Source: Dipylidium caninum (Eukaryota; Platyhelminthes; Cestoda; Cyclophyllidea; Dipylidiidae). Taken from it: a stretch of DNA of 64,000 nucleotides. The DNA is taken from the NCBI GenBank assembly GCA_017562135.1, contig QEYB01000397.1:1-64000 (forward strand), read 5' to 3'. The notes under the pieces were generated by a model that was given only the letters and a program-made list of their open reading frames with translations, searched no databases and was not told the DNA's origin. Positions 35,090 through 46,412 of this stretch are shown here, piece after piece. The number at the start of each line of letters is the position of its first letter. The first letter of the stretch is position 1. A program made the translations under genes and the position numbers.

Positions 35090-38000
35090 CTGAAGGTATG
35101 TACAGTCAAGTTATAAAGTTCAATGATGGAGTAGTGAGACAGTGGTTTGATTGTGGTTGGAGACTTTTAGGAGGAATGGTCGGCTGTTAGGTGTGTTCAG
35201 GGAGGTGCGGGGGAAATGGGAGGAATATGAGTCTGCGAGAAAGGAGCAAATGTCACTTCGGTGCAGAAGGATCAGTCGAGCTGTGTGCGGGGTTTTCGGG
35301 GGCGTGGAGGAGTTGCTACTTTACACGCCGTCATCCTCTTCATGTATCACTATGCGCGTCGCAGTCCATAAAGTGATTCTGTTGTTGCGTCAGAGATGCA
35401 TTATGGCTGGTCTCCTGACCACTTCTTTTTTTCTCCTGCTGCTTCACTCCAGCAGCGCGCGCTCGAGGGTGAAATACGAGAAATCAAGCAAACAACATTG
35501 TCGACGCTTGTCTTTTGCACTCTTCCAATTTATCACCACATTTCATTTCAACGAGGTTTAGTTGTTCCGGTTGACTAGCGGGACAGAAACGTTTCAGGTG
35601 CAATAAATTGGCGGAAGAGTGGTCTGACAGAGACTGGTAAGGGACGGCAAGTGACGTGTGGGAAATGTGTGGGCTATTAAGACGAATTGGGGAAAGGAGA
35701 TGAGAAAGAGGAGGAAGGCGGTCGGCTGAGAAACCACATTCTGCATTGGAGTCGTGGCGAAGGAGGTCGGATCTACGGGTCTCTGTTGCTCGAGGAATGC
35801 GCACAGACATCAGGTGAGTATAGAGGGATGATGAGTGACGCAAATAGTCTTTGACCAGTGGAGGAAGCAAAAGTTAGTGAGGCGTTCTTGGAAGAGCACG
35901 TGTTAATAACGGTAATGGACGCAGGTGATACAACGGTTATGCAAACTTCCCTGTTCTGCCGTTTTTCTGGACGAACATGGATTTGAGTGTATCAAAGCGC
36001 GGCGAGATCGTGTGGATCTCGTTGACTAACCTGTAACATCAGACAAGTTCCTTTTTCTCCGCTCGCACCTCAAATCCGCAACTCCTTTCCCCTCATCTCG
36101 AGTGGTTACCCCGATGCGATGCGCGGCGTTTGCTCAGATTAACAAGCAAGTGTGAACTGGAGAAAGGAAATGATGCCTTTCACGCCGACAACGCGATGGT
36201 CGGCAGTGCGACCCGCTTCGGAGGCTGAACTTGGTGGGTTTTGGTCAGGCACTGAGCGTAGGGGAAAGAGGTGACTTTGTGCCGGTCGACGCGAGGGTGT
36301 GGAGCCAATTGCGTGAGACGCATACGCTATTCTCAGTCGTGTAAATCGCAACTGACATAGGCGATGTGGGCGGATCCTGAAGGAAAGGCACGAATGCACA
36401 ATGATTAGCGTGCATTTCGCGCAAAGGACGGGGGTGGCAACGAATAAATCGTGTGGTTGTCTTTTGACTACCAAGCGGACACGATCACTCGTGAAAGGGC
36501 GAGACAGTAGACGACAAATTGGGAAGGATTCGGAAGATACGCTGTTGATTTCCATAGAGCACGCGCAACTGCCCGACTCATTTCACCTTTTCCCTTTCCG
36601 CACAACCCAACTGACTGTCAACCTCATACCGTTGAAGGTGATTGAGGATTTAGGAGTTTATTACACGGTTGTTTGGGATGGTCAGAGTGCTTTTATTTTG
36701 AGGCGGCGGAGGTTTCCGAAAATCCTGCGAATGCTGCAACTGATCTTTCGCCTTCATTGACGTCATTCAGCCATTCCGAGCACTTCCTCTCTCCAACCAC
36801 CCCATCGGACGCATCACTTCTGACTTCCTCCTCATCATTCTCCTCAGGCGACAATTCCATGATGTTGTCTTCCTGCTCTGCATACACGGTGAGTTGGTAG
36901 TGGAGGAAGGATGACACAGCTCAAGCAAGTCTGCCTCCAGTTTCTTGCAGTCCCGGTGTTGTCAGCCTAGGCGATGGCAGTGGCATGTGGTGCGTTGGAT
37001 GCGAGGCAGAGAAGGAGACAGAGGACGAGTGTGAGTGAAAGAAGCATTTGACAACTGACGGGATGTAATAGGTTTCTCAGTTTACGACAGTGGACGAAGG
37101 AAGCTACTCGAAGTAGAAATGGTCGGCGCCAGAGATACTGTGAGGAATAGAAACTGCCCCCCCCCCCGGAGCACTTCCAGTTTGCCATGATGGCAACTGT
37201 TGTTCAAAATGAGCTCTCAACTACCAGGTTCTGCCCTGGTGCAACCCTTTTGAATGATTTCATCCTAAAACACCCCAGAACGTCAGCTTGCACGCAAACT
37301 TCATTTGTTGTAGCATCACCGGTGGTGTACGAGTTGAAGAGACCGCAAGCTCGCCTACCTCTGGGCAAGCGGGAGTATGATTAAAGGGTACCTTTTCAGT
37401 CGAATTTTCCCTCCTCGTGAAGTCTATGACACGAATGGCCAAATAACGAGTCGTGAGAACCATGACATTTCCTTTTGTTTCCTCTCCAGGCTTCCCGTTT
37501 ATCTTACGTCATGTGGGTATCAATCTGTTCCTCTCCCACCATTTCGCAGATGATATTACCCTAAGAAGAGGATGGCGATACAGATGTTATGCTTCCCCTT
37601 AACACTAGTGCATACTCCAGTCTCCATATAGATAAACTAAGTAGGAATGCCAGTTGAAAGGATGAACCGGTACAAACATGGGCATTGCGACTGCCTTTCC
37701 GGGTATCTGAGAAGACCTATTGGTGGTTTAAGATATGGAGCATAAGCATGAACTAATTTTGCAGAGGATCACTTCTCATCTGAAACGATCATTCCTTTAA
37801 AGTTTTGTGTCTCACAACCGCTCATCTTTACTCTATCACTAAAAATTGTCGCTAAACAGCCTAACCGTTGTAAAGTCGCACTACAGGACAGAGTGCCACA
37901 CTTGCCACTGTACTGAAAGGAAAGCTGTGAACAAGAGTTTGTTTCAATTGAGCTGTGAACCGTTTGCAAGGACAAAGGCAGACAATCTGGTTTCTCACTT

Positions 38001-38700
38001 CGCTGTCATGCGAGAGTGCATTTACGGCCCCATAAAATCAGTCCGCCGGGCTGACGAGGTGCACTTTGGCTCTCTGCTAGTGCCTCAACAGAGGCAGATG
38101 CACGCCACATTCTTGACAACTCCTTTGCCATCACTGCGTTCCAGATGATTAGCAGCAGAATTGCGGTTATGGGAGAATGGCGTGGCCGCAGCTGCTGCAG
38201 GACTTGAAGAAAACAAAAATTAATTCCCTTTTTTCATTGGAGAGCGACGACAACTCCGTCTCATCTGCAGGGGTGCACTTAGTCTCTCGCATGTGTCGAG
38301 CTACCCGAAACTACATATTGTTTGATCAGACAGCAATCATATCCAGCGAGTGCACACCGTCAATTTACATTACCGACGTCTTGACATTGTGTCATTTTTG
38401 CCTTATTTTGTACTCGGACTAAAAGTGGGTCTGCCTCATGAGAGATGCCCCTGGCAGATCCACTTACAGATGCGTAGAGAGATCAACTCCACCTCATCGA
38501 TAACGAGGTGGATGTGGTTTGGACCATACGCATGGACTGGAAATCGAAACGTGTGCTTTTGCCTCTCAGGGCAGAAGGCAGTCGGTGTGAGCTGAACCAC
38601 GCGTCGACGTGATGTACGCCGGGGAGTAAATCACAGAAGACTGGTGAAAAGTCGGAGCAGAAGCCGAGGTTTATGATCAATACCGACGCCGCTGATGACC
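35090..38700. other. Spacer upstream of pseudogene C
   Basis: A stretch near 37590-37740 resembles 44645-44790 (TTATGCTTCC, CACT, TAGATGAAAT-type blocks), suggesting another old duplication. The cysteine-containing open frame at 37846-38148 is unassigned. A poly-C run lies at about 37147. Confidence 0.4.
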
Positions 38701-38713
38701 TCCTAAAGACAAA

Positions 38714-38757
38714 ATAAATGGACAGCACAAGAGGTAAAGACCTCAATTGCACGACTG
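38714..38757 (+). promoter_or_regulatory. Core promoter and 5' UTR of pseudogene C
   Basis: ATAAAT (38714-38719) sits 44 nt upstream of the ATG at 38758. It is followed by a block (GACAGCACAAGAGG, then AAAGACCTCAATTGCACGAC) that aligns with the flanks of B and D. Confidence 0.5.
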
Positions 38758-41432
38758 ATGGTGGGAGAGACAACACTTCTCTTCTTTGCTTACATCTGCT
38801 TACTCACAAGTAAGTGGTCTCTTCACTTGACACTTTCACATGCCACCCTTTCTCATTCGGCTATGCCAGTTGAGGAACACCGCATTGCAGGCAGAATTTA
38901 TTTGCCTTCTATGCTCTCTTTTAGACGCACAATTGGGCTGATAATTCAGATAAAAGAAGTGAAAGCAGAAGTGTGAGCGGCCCATCGATACTACATTTTT
39001 CTTGAATTTGGACGCTTCCCGGCCTATATTGCGTAATTTTACATCTCCTCACTATGGAGTGATTGACCTTCATCAGTGACATTATTTTGGCTTCCTCAAT
39101 CAGACGGCTCTGTGTGTATACAGAGTCTGGCGAAGAATACTGCGTGGGAACAAGGGGAGACCGTTGTTCCAACGAATATTTTAATTGCCTACATTCAGAG
39201 TACGTTCAATTGCATTTCTCACCTACATGCCACACGCAATCTCCACCATTACCTACTATCAACAACACTTGCCAGAATTCGCCTCCCTTATCCCAACAAT
39301 ATCCATGGTTTTCTTCCATTTTGCTGCTCATGTAGTCTCTGATGATCAAGCAGAGGTGCAAATGGCCGGCGTTATACGTCAAGATATGGTGTGGATTGTT
39401 TTCGTCTCTACCATATCTCCATTTATTCCCAATCAGCATTTCTGTGCTTCCAGATGGAATGTTGAAATTCTCGAAAGTTGGTGTGTCTACAGTGATGTAA
39501 CATCATATCAACAAAGGGTTTGTTCTGTCGACAAGAACTAACCACCTTTGATCACTCGCCTCCCAAGGCTTCAATTTTTATCCAAATGAGTCCTTCTTCA
39601 TTGGCGCAAAGAATAAGGAAACTGTGGACAGTCACTTGCAGATACATAAAGGGTGAGTGTGTGAGTCTGCGATGTAATTAACTTATGGGGATAAACCCTA
39701 ATAGACTTCAAACTTCACCTATAATCTTCACAGTCCCTGCTTCCACGCCTTTAATATAGCACTTTACTTCGCGTTTGCCTAGATGGATACAGTGGTGGGC
39801 ACCGAGTCATCAGTGGTTTACAGAATTTAGCGCTATGGGCCTGACACTTACACAAAATATTACCCAGAGATAGTCAACATCAGTAAGTCTACACGGAATG
39901 CATGTTCCACGTTTGATGTTATCTTGTTGCCCTCTGATTGATTGCTTTAAAATCGGTGTGGCTGGCGTTCTTGTAGGAAACAGTACGGATGACATATTTG
40001 TGAGCGCAACAATAGAAGTGAGGAGAAAATATCCTGTTGATTATATTAGATGTTTGTATGTTGGATATGGTAGTCGTGGCGCAGTCTACAAAATAGACTG
40101 GGGTAGATAAAACACAGGCGAATTGTTCAGCTCCTCCTCTCAATTTACAACCATCTATAACGGTAAGTAGATGAAATTCCAACGAACATTTAGCATACCT
40201 CTTCAACCAGAACGAGTGCAATTGCTTCTGTCCCCTCACCTAGCTCAAACGACCGCAACCAGTGCGGTGTCTACAGCAGGTAAATAGGAATGTTGTTAAA
40301 GGTTAGCCGCTGATGAGGTTTAATTTGGTGGTGGTTTTGGAGACGATAGCCCTCACAAAGCCTCACGAACGAAATTCGCACCGCCTTACTAAAGTTAGGC
40401 CTTAAACGGTCCTCGGCACATCACCTCTCATGGGATACACACACCTCAGCATTTGCCACTGCACCTCTTCAACTTGTCAACAACATCTCAAATTATCACT
40501 TGAACTCTCCCCAACGTTAGTAAAATGATGATAAAGGGCCTCTGCATTTAACCCGTCCTGTCCAACTGTAAAATTCCACTTCTCGCTCGCCTAACTCCTC
40601 CCACCTGCCTCACGCCGCATTTGCAACAGGCACTTAAATGTTCCGAATGAAATTCAAATGAAAATCGGCATTGTTTGATGACTGAAGTGTTCATATAAGC
40701 GCAATAAGCAAATTCGCCGAATGCACATAAGGCTTCTGTTTCAACCTCGTTTACCGCCTGCTTTTTTATCTATCTCCCCTTTTACCTGCTGCACCGCCTA
40801 TCGCTCCTGTGGCAGACATTAGCACCATAGATTAGGGCTCCTGCTAATGAGTACTACGAGTCGAGGACCTTCGGTTGTGGGATAATGCAGTTACTGAATA
40901 CGCCACCGTTTTCTTTACCGCAATGTGGCAAGGACACTAAGTTTATAATGTTGTCTTAAAAACACTAGGCTTGCTATGCGAACGGCCTGGCATCTCTACT
41001 GCTTTGGCTCGTTGTCGGCAACGTACGGACATTGTGATGCTTGACTCAATGCTCTGTCACACTAATTTAACTTCCCTAGCCTTGCTCTAACTTCACCATT
41101 AATAAGTCTTGTACGATTTAGGCGTCCTACATGCAGGCAATCTGGGTAACCATACTTATGCAGACGTTAGGCATGCTCGGACCACACACGTGTCGCGCAT
41201 TCCCTACGTACTTCTTCTTCTTCTGCTCTCCGTAAATCAAGCAATGACTTCCGGCTGTGCCATAGGCGAATATGGTGAGTCGTATGCAACATTAGTCTTA
41301 TTGTCATTCGACCATCCTTTTTCTGTGCCACTGATCTGTTTAATTATTTGACTTCTTTCAGTTCCGCTTAGTCTAATTCTCGGATGCATGTTGATTTGTA
41401 AGCTGCCTTCTTCTCGCCTACCTGTGCTATAA
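38758..41432 (+). pseudogene. Pseudogene C: GP50-like, full exon set with lesions
   Basis: E1 (38758-38809, 52 nt) is intact: MVGETTLLFFAYICLLT with a gtaagt donor. E2 from 38925 is degraded, with several stops. E3 (from 39104, CSNEYFNC) has one extra base after the acceptor. E4 (from about 39340, EVQMAGVIRQDM) is open. E5 has a one-base insertion near 39626, between KETV and the expected VTC. E6 (from 39783) has an in-frame TAG at 39828-39830. E7 (about 39976-40110, VDYIRCLYVG, AVYKIDWGR) ends in TAA at 40108. The stalk exon 40244-40279 (AQTTATSAVSTA) is clean. The next stalk exon near 41236 (MTSGCAIGEYG) has lost its AG acceptor compared with D. The tail from about 41363 is hydrophobic (PLSLILGCMLICK). 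Several independent lesions make a sequencing error an unlikely explanation. Confidence 0.8.
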
Positions 41433-41439
41433 TGTCCGA

Positions 41440-44400
41440 TGCAAACTAATTTTTGCGCCGCATTTCCTCCAAGATTTCCTATTATCTACGAGGTTGCATT
41501 TTGTATAATTCAGAAAAACTCCATGCGAATTTGCCCGTCTAGCGGTGAGGCTGCGTACCTTCATGGGGCCCGACACAAGGTCACTCCTCTTGTTCCTGAA
41601 AGTAGCCGAAATAAAACAAGAAACGCTAAATAATGATGCATTCCTCGGTTGACCAGTAACGACGTGGACAGAATATTGGTTGGTGGAATGAGAGTTCTCT
41701 TTCTCTCTTTTGCCGACTGCGTAAATGACTAACAAATTAACTAATTGCCTGGTAAACCGCCAAAATCCATTGGCAAACGCCACTAACTCCCGCATTGACG
41801 GGATGGCGATCTACCTTAATATACGCACTAGTGAGCTGTCATATCCGTTGACACTGTGAGGTGGACTTCGACTGGTATGGTTAAGCGATAGCGGGAGGCT
41901 ATTTCGGGTGGTCAGAAGCAGCCATTGCAAATTTGACGCACCACGCCATTGTTGAGGTTCGACGGCGATCAAGATGGAGGCGGAAACGTTCTCCTTCCAA
42001 CTCCGTAATGTGTAGGTGCCTGTGCAGCGTACAGACACTGGTAGCACTGAAAACAAACTCCGGGTGTTTCTTAGAGCGACAGATTCCGTATTAGGACTTA
42101 TTCATAGACAGTGATGTCTTTACTCAGGTCAGGAATTAAGGTTAACTGTGGCTGCATGTCATTAGAATAGCCAGTCATCGCTGTAATGGGAAGGGCATAG
42201 GCGATAGAAGGCGACGCTGCCTATGGACGTGACAATGAGACAGGAGGAGGAGGAGGAGATGTGCTGAAGGTGGGTCATGTGGATTGGGGGAACAATAAAA
42301 CGAGGCGGAGGAATAGACCAGTCAACGCATCTCCATCCATTCGAATATTACATGCATGTGTATTGCCATCCCCTTTCATGTAAACATCCTCAACGGCATG
42401 CCGACACAGTCGTAGCAGGAACGGGGATAAGTCAATTACACCTTGATTCAGTGCAGAAAGAGATGCTGACACGGTTTCGAAAGATCTCACTCGTTTGCCG
42501 AGATGCCCATTTGGCTGGGGACGATTTCCTACCTGACATGTGGCTAATCAGCCAGCATCATTTGGAAGGTGAGCAGCTGTGAAAACTAGCTCTTTGGTGT
42601 GTAGGAATGCATTGCTGTACCGATTGCTGTCGCCCTGTCTACTGCTTCGTCTATGAGTCTTTATCCGGTAGAGTCATAGAAGGTGGAGAACATGTTAGCC
42701 TCCATTCCTATGTCTGGCACAATGTTACCACCCTTGCGACCATAGAAAATGTGGGTCTGGTCGTGGGTGTAGATTTTATACCAAATATCTAGGTAGACCT
42801 CGTTTCTACACGTTTCTGCACTCTTCTCTAGTGGAGATTGTAGGAGTAAAGACAACTTGCGTACGCGGGAAATAGTGGAATTTGGTCTGTGTGGTCGACG
42901 TAGGTAGAGCAAGTAGGAAGAGAGCCCAGTCCATGAAGTTGTCTCAGTCATGAAGTCTGTTGGGCGGCAGAAACACCCGACGGTTTGCAGCCTTCTACTT
43001 GATAGACAGGCGAGTTAGCTAAGAGACGGAAATGATTTATGCAGTAGGTGACGATAAGTACAATTCAGATGCTACTTGTCCTCTACTCACCGTCGTTCGC
43101 GGAAGCTGAAGAGAGTAAAATTTAAAGTGTCAGGCCATGGCAAAAGAGGCAATGAGGACCTTAGTATATGACACAAGAAATAGACACTAGAAAGCATTAA
43201 TTACAACAAGTATGCGACATAGTCAGCACAGGCAGAAATTGTAATCCGTCAGAACATCGAGCGTGAACGCGGTAACCTCGAGAGTGTTCGTGATACGAGG
43301 GGATTTTTCCTAGAACGTAATAATGTGATGGGAAGAGGAAGAATAGTGTGATATGACGATGGTGGCAGTGAACTGCTTCCACCGCAAAGTTAAAATGGGA
43401 CAATTTGCAATAGAAGGGTGATTATGATTGTTGGAACCATGGAAATGACTCTAGAAAATGTAATTATGGGAGCGTCGGAGCACCAAAATCTAACAATTGA
43501 AGTGGCAATGGCCTGTTAGTAAACTCCGATGCAAGGTTTAGTGATAGGCTGATACAACAATGTCTCCGAGATAGCATAGAGTATGTGAAACTGGTCTATT
43601 TTGCATGGAGGCATCTGTTTATAGTCACTTCACGTTGTACGTACGCACAAACGCGCATCCACAGACTCACAGTGACACAACTTATACACATATGTCTCAC
43701 AAGTCGATGGCAATGCTCTCTGCGCATTTACCATGTTTACGGGATTCATCGTCTTGCCCGTCGCCGATTCGCCTCTCCAGGTCAAGTGGCGTCTAAATGA
43801 TAGCTTCATGAATTATGATGTTTTGTATTACCACGTCAGTAAAGCCGACTTCTTGACGGCTAAGTAATAGAAGACATCAGGCAAAATCATGCATTTGGTG
43901 GTGATTTGCATCAGGTGGCTGAACATATTTTCAATGGAATATCAGTACAAATGCACGCCACTGCTCTTTCTCATCATCCTTCCGCTTAGTTTCAGGTATC
44001 GGGTGTGTAATCGTGACAATTAGTTCAGCCGCAAAGTCCCAACTTCAACACGGCTCTTGGTATTGTCACCTTCTATGACACAGCTCCGTTGACTCATGCT
44101 ACTATTATGAAATTCAGTGGCTGCACACGCTGCCAAAATCTGCTATGTGTCTATCTCAAGTCAGGCACCAGCCGAAATAGCGTTTGAGATCGCAATCCCT
44201 GTTACAAGTGCGTTCCCGCAAGAGAGCGCAGTAGGAAAGCAGACGATGACTTCTCTTCCTGCAAGTGGTCCGCAGACCACTTGGCTAATATGTGTGATGT
44301 TTTCACTTCATTGCAGTTGCGACCGCAGCACTTTCCGCCGTGCTCAACTGCGACTGCATTTGCATTTAATCTCTCTTCTCCAAAGTGAAAGATCTCTGCA

Positions 44401-46360
44401 CATTCCCTTGGATCTCATTATCCGTTTCACACCGTATTTGCGACAGGCACTCACATGTTAAGTAGTGTTGCTTGAATTGTATGCAAGGTGGAAGGAATGC
44501 TGCGAGAACGGAATATCTGAATGGGCTAAGGACTGTTTCCAAGGTCTCTGAATTCACATCTGCTAAATTAAGACGCTGTCATGGGAGGGTACATCCCTTA
44601 GCGTGGTAATTTATCAGCGGCGGGGGAGTGGTGGAAGTGGCAACGTTATGCTTCCACTCAACACTGGGCCATATGCCGGTCGCCATGTAGATGAAATAGG
44701 ATTGCCTGCCAGATGAATGAAATACATAGCACTTCGGCATTTCAAACCCATTTTCTGGGATTTTAAAGAGTCCAAGTGGTGGTCAAACATGTTAGGCGCA
44801 AAAGTGTTAGAAAATGTGTCACAACCCGGCCTGCTGTCTACTCCTACACATGTATTTGTGTAGGTGCAAAGGCATATCGCGTGGAAGGGGTTTGATTTGG
44901 GTAGCAACATGCTACGATAAGCGCATCATTTTGTGTCATGGGGTATGTGTGGGACTCTCCATTGCTATCCCACGAACAAATTGAAGTATCGATAAAGGCA
45001 GAATATTCGAATGTACTTCCCTTTAGCGCAAGGTCTCTTTGCGTCTATGAAATAGACAACTGCAACCATCAAGGTGCTCGTGTAGTCTGGAAGCCATCAA
45101 GACTCCAGCCACATCTCACCTCAACTCACTCACTTTACACACACCTAACTCACATCAACGGAAGGCTGTGATAATATCATGCCATCGATAGGCAGTCGCT
45201 ATTTCTGCAGGCTGGAAACGCTTATACGAATAAACTTCACGGAGGCCACTTCCTATCGTGTGTGCTTATTGATGCCAGTGTCCCTGGTACATATCCACTT
45301 GCCTTACTCTATCTCCGCAAATTTTTTCATCATATTCCAGCGCATAAACGAATATCACTCAAGTGAGAGGGCCACGCTTTTCTGTGAGGTAGCGGGTGCG
45401 CATATAGTTGTTATGGGTCTCTCAATTGAGGCACTGTAACAAGAGGCAAATGTCAATCGTCAACCTGGGCACTGATGCTATGAGGCCAGAACTGCACTCT
45501 CGCTGTTAAGGTGGCAAGTGGTAGCATTTTGGATCTGGAAACAGCTCATAACTCATGTGAAACACACTTTATTTGTCAGCCCTCATTTCCATGGCGTGGT
45601 GTTAATCGGAGAGTAGTTCGACTGGGCAATGACGGAAGTGTAGTGATTGAATGAGATGGGCGAGTGTGCACCCGAGACACTGTCAAAAATAAACACTCAA
45701 AATGGACAGTGCCCTCTAATAAATTGATTAACCCTAACATTTCTAGCCTAAATGATGCCTACTGTCTATTTATTACATGATGCGGTTACGACATCTTGTA
45801 AGTGTGTGGTGAGTTTTCTAACGTGAGCGAAGTGACGATTAATTGTGGGTCACACTGCAGAGGTCTGTCAGGAGAGAGAAGCAGACGGCGGTCGTCGTGG
45901 TCAACTTGAATGACTCGTGTATGCAGTAAATTCGTGTGAACTACTAGTCGGAGAAGTGGATTTGAACCGCAGAAGACGAGAGGCACAAGCCTGCTGTGGC
46001 TATTTCTCTTCCAAGTTAGGCTTAGGGTAAGCACAAACGTAGAACCTGCTGTTTTGTATGTTGTAAGAAAGAGATAACGTCAAATGTCGAAAACCTCTGC
46101 CCCCACCCCTCTCCCTCGCCATTCCCGATTTTATGACGAGTTGGAACATCAGGAGGCAGAGCATTGAAACAGGAATAACCAACGCCAGCCATGAGGGCTA
46201 TAGAGACTGACGCGCAGGTAGAATACAGTAATTAAACCGTGTAGACTGATTCACGTGTCAGAATGCCATATGAATGAATGCGTGCACTCCATGGCGAAGG
46301 ATGCAGAGCGGAGCAAATTTGAGTTGAATGACCACTGAGAAGCAGCCTGTTGACCTACTT
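41440..46360. other. Spacer between pseudogenes C and D
   Basis: Open stretches at 44117-44461, 44938-45171 and 45179-45439 have no recognised domain. An AGG microsatellite lies at about 42242-42258. No family exon seen. Confidence 0.4.
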
Positions 46361-46368
46361 CAGACCGG

Positions 46369-46412
46369 ATAAATAGAAATCACATGAGGCAAAGGCCTTA
46401 ACTGCACAGCAA
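46369..46412 (+). promoter_or_regulatory. Core promoter and 5' UTR of pseudogene D
   Basis: ATAAAT (46369-46374) lies 44 nt upstream of the ATG at 46413. It is followed by CACATGAGGCAAAGGCC and AACTGCACAGC, which match the same positions upstream of C. The element survives although the signal-peptide exon behind it is damaged. Confidence 0.5.
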